A stretch of 9,709 bases of DNA from an uncultured Lachnoanaerobaculum sp. (GTDB lineage: Bacteria; Bacillota; Clostridia; Lachnospirales; Lachnospiraceae): contig CAKAQP010000087.1 in assembly GCA_916720285.1 (NCBI GenBank), positions 1-9,709 on the forward strand, read 5' to 3'. A model generated the notes under the pieces. It did no database searches, was not told where the DNA came from, and saw only the letters and a program-made list of their open reading frames with translations. The number at the start of each line of letters is the position of its first letter. Within the stretch, counting starts at the first letter, position 1. The translations under genes and the position numbers were made by a program. This document shows positions 1-4,738 of this stretch, one piece after another.

Positions 1-86
1 TCTGAAGTTTTCCCTCCTGCACATGCACAAAGTGATAAAGCCATTCCTGCGGCTGCAATAAGTATACTCAAATTTCTTTTAAACAT
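1..86 (-). CDS. Lipoprotein, N-terminal fragment (signal peptide only)
   Basis: The reading frame begins at an ATG at 86 and runs off the left edge, so only about 28 residues are visible. They form a bacterial lipoprotein signal peptide: a short basic start (MFKRN), a hydrophobic core (LSILIAAAGMALSL) and a lipobox-like L-C-A-C followed by AGG, with the lipidated cysteine near residue 24. AGGAGG lies 6 bases before the start codon. The mature protein would be anchored to the outer face of the membrane. The DtxR/IdeR-type inverted repeat in the promoter suggests a metal- or siderophore-binding ABC transporter lipoprotein, but none of the mature domain is in the window, so that identity is inference only. 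Confidence 0.75.
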   Translation of the reverse strand, partial: MFKRNLSILIAAAGMALSLCACAGGKTS

Positions 87-126
87 ATTACCCCTCCTAA
101 TAATTTAGGTTATTTTATTTATTTAA

Positions 127-140
127 TTAGGTTTACCTAA
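127..140. promoter_or_regulatory. DtxR/IdeR-type metal-repressor operator candidate
   Basis: The inverted repeat TTAGGTTTACCTAA has 6-base arms TTAGGT/ACCTAA around TT. It matches the TTAGGTTAGCCTAA core of the known DtxR consensus at 12 of 14 positions. It covers the predicted transcript start of the lipoprotein gene. A further TTAGGT half-site lies at 105-110, exactly 22 bases away in the same orientation, and an ACCTTA half-site lies at 157-162. Several half-sites around one promoter support a real operator. The regulator itself is not in the window. Confidence 0.5.
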
Positions 141-151
141 CTATATTTTTA

Positions 152-180
152 TTTATACCTTATTTTATTTGAGAAATCAA
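152..180 (-). promoter_or_regulatory. Predicted sigma-A promoter of the left-edge lipoprotein gene
   Basis: On the minus strand a -35 TTGATT (180-175) and a -10 TATAAA (157-152) are separated by exactly 17 bases. The start of transcription would fall near 145, giving a leader of about 60 bases. The DtxR-like palindrome at 127-140 lies just downstream of the -10, where a repressor would block transcription. Confidence 0.55.
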
Positions 181-260
181 GTAGAATGCAGAGTATTTTA
201 TAAATTAAATTCTTCACGTGAATACAGATAATTACAATAAAACACCTTTCCGTAAATAAT

Positions 261-321
261 ATTCCGTTATTCTTTAAAATTTATTCTGTTATTTTCGCCG
301 AAATTCAAAATTAGTTACAAT
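261..321 (+). promoter_or_regulatory. Tandem direct repeat and -10 element upstream of the wall-binding protein gene
   Basis: ATTCCGTTATTCTT (261-274) recurs as ATTCTGTTATTTT (283-295), offset by exactly 22 bases, or two helical turns. TACAAT at 316-321 is a good -10, but the hexamer 17 bases upstream (TTTCGC, 293-298) is a poor -35. Two GTT-centred direct repeats about 21-22 bases apart next to a weak -35 are the layout of promoters activated by LytTR-family response regulators (AgrA, VirR, ComE). The match to a published consensus is only partial. The predicted leader to the start codon at 437 is about 110 bases. Confidence 0.35.
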
Positions 322-347
322 ATAGTAAGATAAACTTAAGTCTAAAG

Positions 348-385
348 GACTATATTTTCTACTAAAAATACTTTAGAATATAGTC
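348..385 (+). promoter_or_regulatory. Leader inverted repeat of the wall-binding protein gene
   Basis: GACTATATTTTCTA (348-361) can pair with TAGAATATAGTC (374-385), with two bases bulged and a loop of about 12 bases. The word AATATAGT also occurs at 319-326, overlapping the -10, so the motif appears three times between 319 and 385 (319-326, 377-384, and inverted at 349-356). It could be a leader RNA hairpin or a protein-binding site. It has no U-run, so it is not an intrinsic terminator. Confidence 0.4.
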
Positions 386-407
386 ATAACATTAAAAGAT
401 TTATTTC

Positions 408-421
408 GCAGGATAACCTGC
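408..421 (+). promoter_or_regulatory. Small GC-rich hairpin just ahead of the ribosome binding site
   Basis: GCAGG (408-412) pairs with CCTGC (417-421) across an ATAA tetraloop. The hairpin ends five bases before the Shine-Dalgarno sequence of the 437 gene. A stem here could keep the ribosome site single-stranded or slow 5' decay. A regulatory role is inferred from position only. Confidence 0.35.
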
Positions 422-425
422 AGAA

Positions 426-432
426 TGGAGGA
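426..432 (+). promoter_or_regulatory. Ribosome binding site that fixes the start at 437
   Basis: TGGAGGA lies five bases before the ATG at 437. An in-frame ATG at 425 overlaps this motif and has no ribosome site of its own. Starting at 437 also gives a cleaner signal peptide (MIRNHIKK). Confidence 0.7.
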
Positions 433-436
433 AAAT

Positions 437-1480
437 ATGATAAGAAACCATATTAAAAAAGTGGCTTCAGTTGTTTTAACGGCTTCCATGATTCTTGGAA
501 TGACCGGTGTGGCTTTTGCCAGAAACACAAAGACAGTTGTACAGAATGTAAAGATCAATATCAATTACGATCTTGCACCGGGTATGAATTCCGGAAACAT
601 TGATGTAGACAGTAACAGTACAGGAGTTGACGATGTAAAAGTCTCTTCTATTACAAACACCGACTTCGGTAAGAAACCAAAAGTTACTATCAAGGTAAAG
701 CCTGATGAGGACTATACATTTAAGGGAACTCCTTCAGGTAATATTACACTTAATGATGCTACAGGTAAGGGCGCTACAATCTCTAAGGTTTCTACAACAA
801 GCGGAAACATGTCAATAACAGTAACTCTTCCAAAGACAAGCGCAGGCGATAGCGGTGCATTGGAAGTAAACGATATTTCATGGGGTGATGATGACAGTCC
901 TGTAGTTACATGGGAAAGTGCAAATTACGCAAAGCAGTATGAAGTAAAGCTTTACCGTAACAATTCAATCAAGGACAATATCACAACATCAGGAACAAGC
1001 TATGACTTCCGCAGCAAGATCCGTGAGTACGGTAAGGGAAGCTATACCGTAAAGATTCGTGCAGCTGCAAGCAACGGTACTAAGGGTAACTGGACAGAGT
1101 CCGATGAGTTTGATGTAGACGAAGATGTTTTAGCAAACCTTGGCGGACAGACAAGTTCAAATAACGGCAACGGTTCAGGACCTAACGGTTCAAGTGCAAG
1201 CAATTCAGGTGCTTGGTTAAAGGATAATGTAGGCTGGTGGTATATCAATGCCGACAGAACATATACAACAAATAACTGGCAGCAGATAGGCGGTAACTGG
1301 TACTATTTTGATAACAGAGGTTATATGGTAACCGGTTGGCTTAAGAGCCCATATTCAGGTAAGTGGTACTGGCTAAGCACAGAAGGTGGAAGCAACCTTG
1401 GTAAGATGCTTACAAACCAGTGGGTTGATAACAATCGCTACTATGTAGACGGCAGCGGTGTTTGGACACAGAGTAGATAA
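437..1480 (+). CDS. Secreted cell-wall-binding-repeat protein with a fibronectin-III-like region
   Basis: This 347-aa protein is predicted to be exported. Residues 1-28 form a signal peptide with a basic N-terminus, a hydrophobic core and a VAFA cleavage site. Residues 29-140 are a beta-rich, Thr/Ser/Asn-rich domain I do not recognise. Residues about 145-229 resemble a fibronectin type III fold, with VTWESANYAKQYEVKLY and later SYTVKIRAAAS. Residues 234-257 are a Ser/Asn/Gly linker. Residues 259-347 carry aromatic repeats (GWWYINADR, GGNWYYFDNRGYMVTGW, GKWYWLS, NRYYVDGSGVW) typical of choline/glucan-binding CW_binding_1 modules, which hold proteins on teichoic acids or surface glucans. I see no catalytic domain or sortase motif, so an adhesin or scaffold role is more likely than a hydrolase. 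The gene is monocistronic. The repeat-based call is firm; the ligand and function are unknown. Confidence 0.85.
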   Translation: MIRNHIKKVASVVLTASMILGMTGVAFARNTKTVVQNVKININYDLAPGMNSGNIDVDSNSTGVDDVKVSSITNTDFGKKPKVTIKVKPDEDYTFKGTPSGNITLNDATGKGATISKVSTTSGNMSITVTLPKTSAGDSGALEVNDISWGDDDSPVVTWESANYAKQYEVKLYRNNSIKDNITTSGTSYDFRSKIREYGKGSYTVKIRAAASNGTKGNWTESDEFDVDEDVLANLGGQTSSNNGNGSGPNGSSASNSGAWLKDNVGWWYINADRTYTTNNWQQIGGNWYYFDNRGYMVTGWLKSPYSGKWYWLSTEGGSNLGKMLTNQWVDNNRYYVDGSGVWTQSR

Positions 1481-1487
1481 AAATTTT

Positions 1488-1516
1488 GAGGATGTCGCAT
1501 GCGACATCCTCTTTTT
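1488..1516 (+). terminator. Intrinsic terminator, perfect 12-bp stem
   Basis: GAGGATGTCGCA (1488-1499) is followed directly by its exact reverse complement (1500-1511) and a T5 run (1512-1516). It starts 8 bases after the stop codon of the wall-binding protein gene. On the minus strand the hairpin is followed by AAAATTTTTA, so it may also stop transcripts of the converging acetyltransferase gene. Confidence 0.9.
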
Positions 1517-1555
1517 ATAGTTATTTAATATATCTTTTCAAATACAAACCAATAT

Positions 1556-2104
1556 TTAATCCAATTCCAGTAACATGGATATAAGTTCCTGCCATCCGGT
1601 ATAGCGAGAACAAAATCCTCTCGGATTACGACCAATTTCCTTGAATCCAAATTTTTTATAAAGTGCAATCGCATTTTTATTTTCAGCAACCACTTCAAGT
1701 TCCAATTGTCTATAACCGGCAGTTTTTGCGCATTCAATACATGCCTTTGTTAATGCAGTACCTATGCCTTTTCCATAATATGCTTTTTCAATACTTATTC
1801 CAAACTCTGCACGATGCTTTACCTTGTCTTTTGATCCGACTGCAGAAATTCCGGCTAAACCGATAATTCTATCATCAATAAGCGCGCAAATTTGTATCTC
1901 ACAGGGGCTGTTTTCTTTATCTTCAAGGAATTCCTCTTTTTCCTCAACACTAAAATTTATTTCATCCGGATAAGAAAGGAGGAAGTCTGTTTCCTCACGT
2001 ATATTCTTCGTATTCTCAAGCACACTTTTAGCGTCGTCAATTGTAGCATTTCTTACAATACAAATCATATTATTTTCAAGTCTTATTTTTTTATAATATT
2101 TCAA
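1556..2104 (-). CDS. GNAT-family N-acetyltransferase
   Basis: This 182-aa protein is predicted to transfer an acetyl group from acetyl-CoA to an amine; the substrate cannot be told. The GNAT acetyl-CoA-binding motif A is clear as YYGKGIGTALTKACIECA (residues 109-126), preceded by the strand AEFGISIE and followed by LELEVVAENKNAIALYKKFGFKEIGR (residues 134-159), the usual motif B region. Length is normal for the family. I prefer a TTG start at 2104: AGAGGAG lies 8 bases upstream, and the product then begins MKYYKKIRLENN, as I recall for related clostridial proteins. An ATG at 2128 would add eight residues, but it lacks a ribosome site and would place the good site inside the gene. The gene stands alone, converging on the wall-binding protein gene. 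A similar N-terminal half (EETDFLLSYPDE) is common in clostridial GNATs of unknown substrate. Confidence 0.88.
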   Translation of the reverse strand: MKYYKKIRLENNMICIVRNATIDDAKSVLENTKNIREETDFLLSYPDEINFSVEEKEEFLEDKENSPCEIQICALIDDRIIGLAGISAVGSKDKVKHRAEFGISIEKAYYGKGIGTALTKACIECAKTAGYRQLELEVVAENKNAIALYKKFGFKEIGRNPRGFCSRYTGWQELISMLLELD

Positions 2105-2112
2105 CTCATCAT

Positions 2113-2119
2113 CTCCTCT
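2113..2119 (-). promoter_or_regulatory. Ribosome binding site supporting the TTG start of the GNAT gene
   Basis: AGAGGAG on the minus strand sits 8 bases before TTG at 2104. The sequence ahead of the alternative ATG at 2128 (ATATAAAAGTAT) has no purine-rich match to 16S rRNA. Confidence 0.6.
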
Positions 2120-2161
2120 AAACAACATATACTTTTATATGTATACCTTTACCTCTTAAAT

Positions 2162-2190
2162 TTTCTAAACAATCAATGCCTGTTTTTCAA
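2162..2190 (-). promoter_or_regulatory. Predicted promoter of the GNAT gene
   Basis: On the minus strand -35 TTGAAA (2190-2185) and -10 TAGAAA (2167-2162) are separated by 17 bases. Transcription would start near 2155, about 50 bases before the TTG. A CATATA/TATATG inverted repeat at 2126-2141 lies in this leader. Confidence 0.45.
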
Positions 2191-2227
2191 TCGTGTCAGC
2201 CTCTTTTTTGAAATATTCATAAAACAT
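2165..2227 (-). CDS. Possible 20-aa small ORF upstream of the GNAT gene
   Basis: An ATG at 2227 opens a 20-codon frame encoding MFYEYFKKEADTIEKQALIV, ending with TAG at 2165. AAGGGAGAG lies 9 bases upstream, a fair but slightly distant ribosome site. The peptide is charged and could form an amphipathic helix. It overlaps the predicted -35/-10 of the GNAT gene, which argues that the DNA may be promoter rather than coding. A remnant of a larger gene or a chance frame is equally possible. I do not recognise it. Confidence 0.2.
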   Translation of the reverse strand: MFYEYFKKEADTIEKQALIV

Positions 2228-2268
2228 AAATCAATACTCTCCCTTCACAAAATATATCTTACCATAAT

Positions 2269-2329
2269 AAAAAAGAATTAAGAAAAACATTTTTTACAAA
2301 AATATTGATTAAATGTTCTCCTTAATTCT
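2269..2329 (-). terminator. Intrinsic terminator of the cupin/hemerythrin operon
   Basis: Read on the minus strand, AGAATTAAGGAGAACAT (2329-2313) pairs with ATGTTTTTCTTAATTCT (2290-2274). All 17 positions pair if two G-U wobbles are counted. The loop is 22 bases and a T5 run follows (2273-2269). The hairpin begins 22 bases after the stop codon of the hemerythrin gene. On the plus strand the wobbles become A-C mismatches, so the element is oriented for the minus-strand operon. Confidence 0.75.
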
Positions 2330-2351
2330 ATAAATTATAAATCTATATTTT

Positions 2352-2915
2352 TTATCTTGCAGGATATTTTGCTCTGAAGCTTTCAAACCACTCAAGATAT
2401 TTTGCTACATTTGCTTTATTCTCAGGATCATTGTCAAAATCCTTTGTTTCCACATCCACTCTCTCCTTATCCTCGGCCGAAAGTGCTCTCTCTGCAAATG
2501 TATATACTACTTCATCCTCTTTTCCTATATGTCTGTTAAGAAGTGTAGCATATCCGGCAGCATTTGTGATTATATCGAGCTTATTTAATGTGGACGGATC
2601 TTTTTCATATCTGTCGGCAGCTTCTAAAAGCTCATTCATATGAAGTCTTCCAAGGTCATGCTCTACAAGCATACCGTTTCTGATAAGTTTATCTGCTACA
2701 GGACCCAGCTTTTCAAGCATTATTTTGAAAAGGATCTTCTCTTCCTTTCCGTGATGAAGGTGGTCCGCATATGTCTTACCGAAAGCCACACATTCTTTTA
2801 CGAGATTTGCATCTACTTCATTTCCCTCTATGATTGAGCAACACATAGACTTCATGCTCTTGCAAAACTCTACTATATTCTTGTGTTCATCTACTAAAAC
2901 TTCTATTCCGTACAT
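2352..2915 (-). CDS. Hemerythrin HHE-domain protein
   Basis: This 187-aa cytoplasmic protein should fold as a four-helix bundle holding a non-heme di-iron centre that binds oxygen or reacts with NO or peroxide. The expected ligands are in order: H11 in VDEHKNIVEF, the cluster H52/H54/H55 followed by E58/E59 in DHLHHGKEEKILF, H86 in VEHDLGRLHM, and H129 with E133 in NRHIGKEDEVVY. Hemerythrin proteins store or sense oxygen and help in oxidative, nitrosative or iron-centre repair, and strict anaerobes often have several. The start ATG lies two bases after the TAA of the 202-aa gene upstream, and its ribosome site (AGGGAG) sits within that gene's last codons, so translation is probably coupled. 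It is the last gene of the operon. Cysteines at 18, 25, 26 and 42 are unexplained. Confidence 0.9.
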   Translation of the reverse strand: MYGIEVLVDEHKNIVEFCKSMKSMCCSIIEGNEVDANLVKECVAFGKTYADHLHHGKEEKILFKIMLEKLGPVADKLIRNGMLVEHDLGRLHMNELLEAADRYEKDPSTLNKLDIITNAAGYATLLNRHIGKEDEVVYTFAERALSAEDKERVDVETKDFDNDPENKANVAKYLEWFESFRAKYPAR

Positions 2916-2916
2916 A

Positions 2917-3525
2917 TTACTCCCTTACTAACTTATATGAGCCATTTCCCAAAGAATAATATGTCAGACCGCTACCGTCAAACACTCCTTCAATCATGGC
3001 ATTTCTTATTTCATAAAACAGTGCTACATTTGCACCTACTTCATCCCAGTACTGCTTGTGAATATCTACAGTCTCCTGCCACATAAGCTCATCACTGTCC
3101 TCATTCACAATCATATTTACACCGTCACATGGCATTCCGCTTACAAATGTATTCTCATAATACTCAAAACCGTCAACAGGTGAAGTTCCGCTTCCGATAG
3201 CATTTTCCTTGCCGAAAGCTCTTGCACACTCACAGATAATACCGATTGCATCAGCATTGCCCTCTGTAAGATTCTTTGCAACATATGCAAGTCTTCTCTC
3301 TACTATGGCTATCTTATCCTGTAACCAACCATGGATATTTGTAGGATCTATTATATTTCCAAGTTCACCCTCAGGAAGTGAACCGAACTTCTCATCTATA
3401 TCGGCAAGAGCCGATACATTCAAGCCATTATCCTTTGCTGTTGCTATTAAAGCATTTGTTAAATCGTTTTGTATCTTTATCTTTCTAAAAAGCCAATGAT
3501 GTATTGGACCCAGTATTGCACTCAT
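2917..3525 (-). CDS. Conserved-looking protein of unknown function, middle gene of the cupin/hemerythrin operon
   Basis: I do not recognise a named domain in this 202-aa protein. It has no signal peptide or membrane segment and looks mainly helical and acidic. It has an internal repeat: IHHWLFRKIKI (residues 8-18) matches IHGWLQDKIAI (residues 64-74) at seven of eleven positions, including the I-H, W-L, K-I and last I. Other striking residues are C98 and C100 in CECARAFG, the MPCDGVN motif around C133, and H156-xx-YW. The spread of His and Cys residues would suit a metal or cofactor site, but that is inference. AAAGGAA precedes the ATG. The gene lies 33 bases after the cupin and one base before the hemerythrin gene, so it is co-transcribed with two likely iron or metal proteins. 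The clean codon structure and coupling make it a real gene. Confidence 0.8.
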   Translation of the reverse strand: MSAILGPIHHWLFRKIKIQNDLTNALIATAKDNGLNVSALADIDEKFGSLPEGELGNIIDPTNIHGWLQDKIAIVERRLAYVAKNLTEGNADAIGIICECARAFGKENAIGSGTSPVDGFEYYENTFVSGMPCDGVNMIVNEDSDELMWQETVDIHKQYWDEVGANVALFYEIRNAMIEGVFDGSGLTYYSLGNGSYKLVRE

Positions 3526-3558
3526 ATCTTTATTCCTTTACTTAATTTTTTTAATTTT

Positions 3559-3903
3559 TTATCTTTCTAACGGGAAAACTACAGTAAGCTGCATCTTAAA
3601 GCTCTCGATTGCATGAACTGAATGAGGCTTTCTTGCCGGCATCACTACGCTCTCTCCTGCATTTAAAATATATTCTTTTCCGTCTACAATGAATTTTCCT
3701 GTTCCCTCAAGCACTGTAACCAAAGCATCTCCGTCTGACTCATGAGTTGAAATCTCCTCACCCTTTGAGAATGCGAAAACTGTAATGCTGACATACTTGT
3801 TCTGTGCCAAGGTCTTTGAAACCACCTGTCCGTTTGTTGCCTGAACCAAATCAGTCAACTTTAAAACTTCTTCATGATTTATATTCTTTAAAAACTTATC
3901 CAT
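3559..3903 (-). CDS. Small single-domain cupin protein
   Basis: This 114-aa cytoplasmic protein is a single cupin_2 beta-barrel. Motif 1 runs from G48 through H54 (GEEISTHESDGDALVTVLEGTG) and motif 2 is GESVVMPARKPHSVHA (residues 83-98) with H94 and H97. The usual HxH of motif 1 is H54-E-S56 here, so one of the canonical metal ligands is replaced. D59 and H94 could still complete a site. Small cupins of this type bind a metal or small ligand, and no reaction can be assigned. AAGGAG lies seven bases before the ATG. It is the first gene of the operon that continues with the 202-aa unknown protein and the hemerythrin. Confidence 0.88.
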   Translation of the reverse strand: MDKFLKNINHEEVLKLTDLVQATNGQVVSKTLAQNKYVSITVFAFSKGEEISTHESDGDALVTVLEGTGKFIVDGKEYILNAGESVVMPARKPHSVHAIESFKMQLTVVFPLER

Positions 3904-3953
3904 ATTTTTTCTCCTTTATGGTAAAAAGCTTTAACCTTCATTACTTTTTCAGT

Positions 3954-3982
3954 ATAGTATGTTTTTATATATTTTTCTGTAA
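3954..3982 (-). promoter_or_regulatory. Predicted promoter of the cupin/unknown/hemerythrin operon
   Basis: On the minus strand TTACAG (3982-3977) and TACTAT (3959-3954) are 17 bases apart. An overlapping TATACT (3956-3951) is a closer match to the -10 consensus but has a poorer -35 at the right distance. The leader would be about 45 bases. The 12-base palindrome at 3980-3991 overlaps the -35. Confidence 0.4.
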
Positions 3983-3991
3983 CAATTGTTA
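3980..3991. promoter_or_regulatory. Perfect 12-base palindrome overlapping the operon -35
   Basis: TAACAATTGTTA is its own reverse complement and overlaps the -35 of the cupin operon. Its halves, TAACAA and TTGTTA, resemble half-sites of redox regulators such as Rex (TTGTTAA-N4-TTAACAA), but in the opposite orientation and without the spacer. It is a candidate repressor operator for an unknown regulator. Confidence 0.35.
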
Positions 3992-4025
3992 ATTTTATGA
4001 ATTTATTTTGCACAATTTTTTTGCA

Positions 4026-4059
4026 TTAAAAAACCTGCTTCAGTTACCCGAAACAGGTT
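4026..4059 (-). terminator. Intrinsic terminator after pcp
   Basis: On the minus strand AACCTGTTTC (4059-4050) pairs with GAAGCAGGTT (4041-4032), including one G-U pair, around an 8-base loop. T6 (4033-4028) follows. The stem begins 12 bases past the pcp stop codon, separating this operon from the cupin operon. Confidence 0.85.
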
Positions 4060-4071
4060 ATATTAAACTTA

Positions 4072-4719
4072 TTAAAACTCTTTACCGCCGTTTACATTTA
4101 TATCTGCATCAAAATTTTTATCGATAGCGGCTATAGCGGCTTCAAGTCCTCTCTTTATGTCCTCAAGTGCCATATAAGGAGCCACCGGTGTTCTTCTTGC
4201 TACCTGTGCAGGTATAAACGGAACATGTGTAAATCCACCCTTTATATGAGGATATTTCTTTGCTAATGTATAGAGAACACCATACATCAAATGATTACAT
4301 ACAAAGGTTCCTGCTGTATTTGATACAGCTGCCGGAAGATTTGCTTCTCTGATTGCCTCTACCATGGCCTTTATAGGAAGTGTTGTAAAGTATGCATTCT
4401 CTCCGTCTTCAAAAATCTTTGTGTCTATAGGCTGATTGCCCTCATTGTCCTTTATTCTGGCATCATCCACATTTATAGCAACCCTCTCAGGTGTTATCTC
4501 AAATCTTCCACCGGCCTGTCCTATACAAAGAACTACATCAGGTTTTTCTTCCTCAATAGCCTTTGCTACCGTATCTATTGACTTTCTAAAAACAGTAGGT
4601 ACTTCCAGCTTTACGATATCAAATCTTCCGATTTTATCAGCTACAAGCTTCACCGCCTCAAGGGCAGGATTTATAGCATCACCACCGAACGGATCAAAAG
4701 CTGTCAATAATAGTTTCAT
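4072..4719 (-). CDS. pcp: Pyroglutamyl peptidase I (pyrrolidone-carboxylate peptidase)
   Basis: This 215-aa cytoplasmic cysteine peptidase of family C15 removes an N-terminal pyroglutamate (5-oxoproline) from peptides. The family signature is complete. The N-terminus LLTAFDPFGGDAINPA is typical. E78 lies in GRFEITPERVAINVDDARI, C141 in SNTAGTFVCNHLMY, and H165 in GGFTHVPFIP; these correspond to the Glu/Cys/His active site. Length matches the usual 200-220 aa. AAAGGAT lies a few bases before the ATG. It is the third gene after the DUF969 and DUF979 permease subunits, 19 bases behind the latter, and is followed by a strong terminator. The context points to uptake or export of the released 5-oxoproline, or of pyroglutamyl peptides. 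No 5-oxoprolinase gene is in the window. Confidence 0.97.
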   Translation of the reverse strand: MKLLLTAFDPFGGDAINPALEAVKLVADKIGRFDIVKLEVPTVFRKSIDTVAKAIEEEKPDVVLCIGQAGGRFEITPERVAINVDDARIKDNEGNQPIDTKIFEDGENAYFTTLPIKAMVEAIREANLPAAVSNTAGTFVCNHLMYGVLYTLAKKYPHIKGGFTHVPFIPAQVARRTPVAPYMALEDIKRGLEAAIAAIDKNFDADINVNGGKEF

Positions 4720-4738
4720 ATCTTATCCTTTCAAATGC

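Noticed and set aside
275..304. Possible sigma-28 promoter (TAAA ... GCCGAAAT)
   Set aside because: The GCCGAAAT element resembles the sigma-D -10, but the spacer from TAAA is 18 bases rather than about 15, and no motility gene is nearby.
1488..1511. 24-base perfect palindrome as an operator or attachment site
   Set aside because: Its position 8 bases after a stop codon and the T5 run that follows make an intrinsic terminator the simple explanation.
1892..2281. 129-codon plus-strand open frame
   Set aside because: It lies mostly antisense to the GNAT gene, its translation is a Phe/Ile/Leu/Tyr-rich string with no family resemblance, and I see no ribosome site. AT-rich DNA opposite a real gene explains it.
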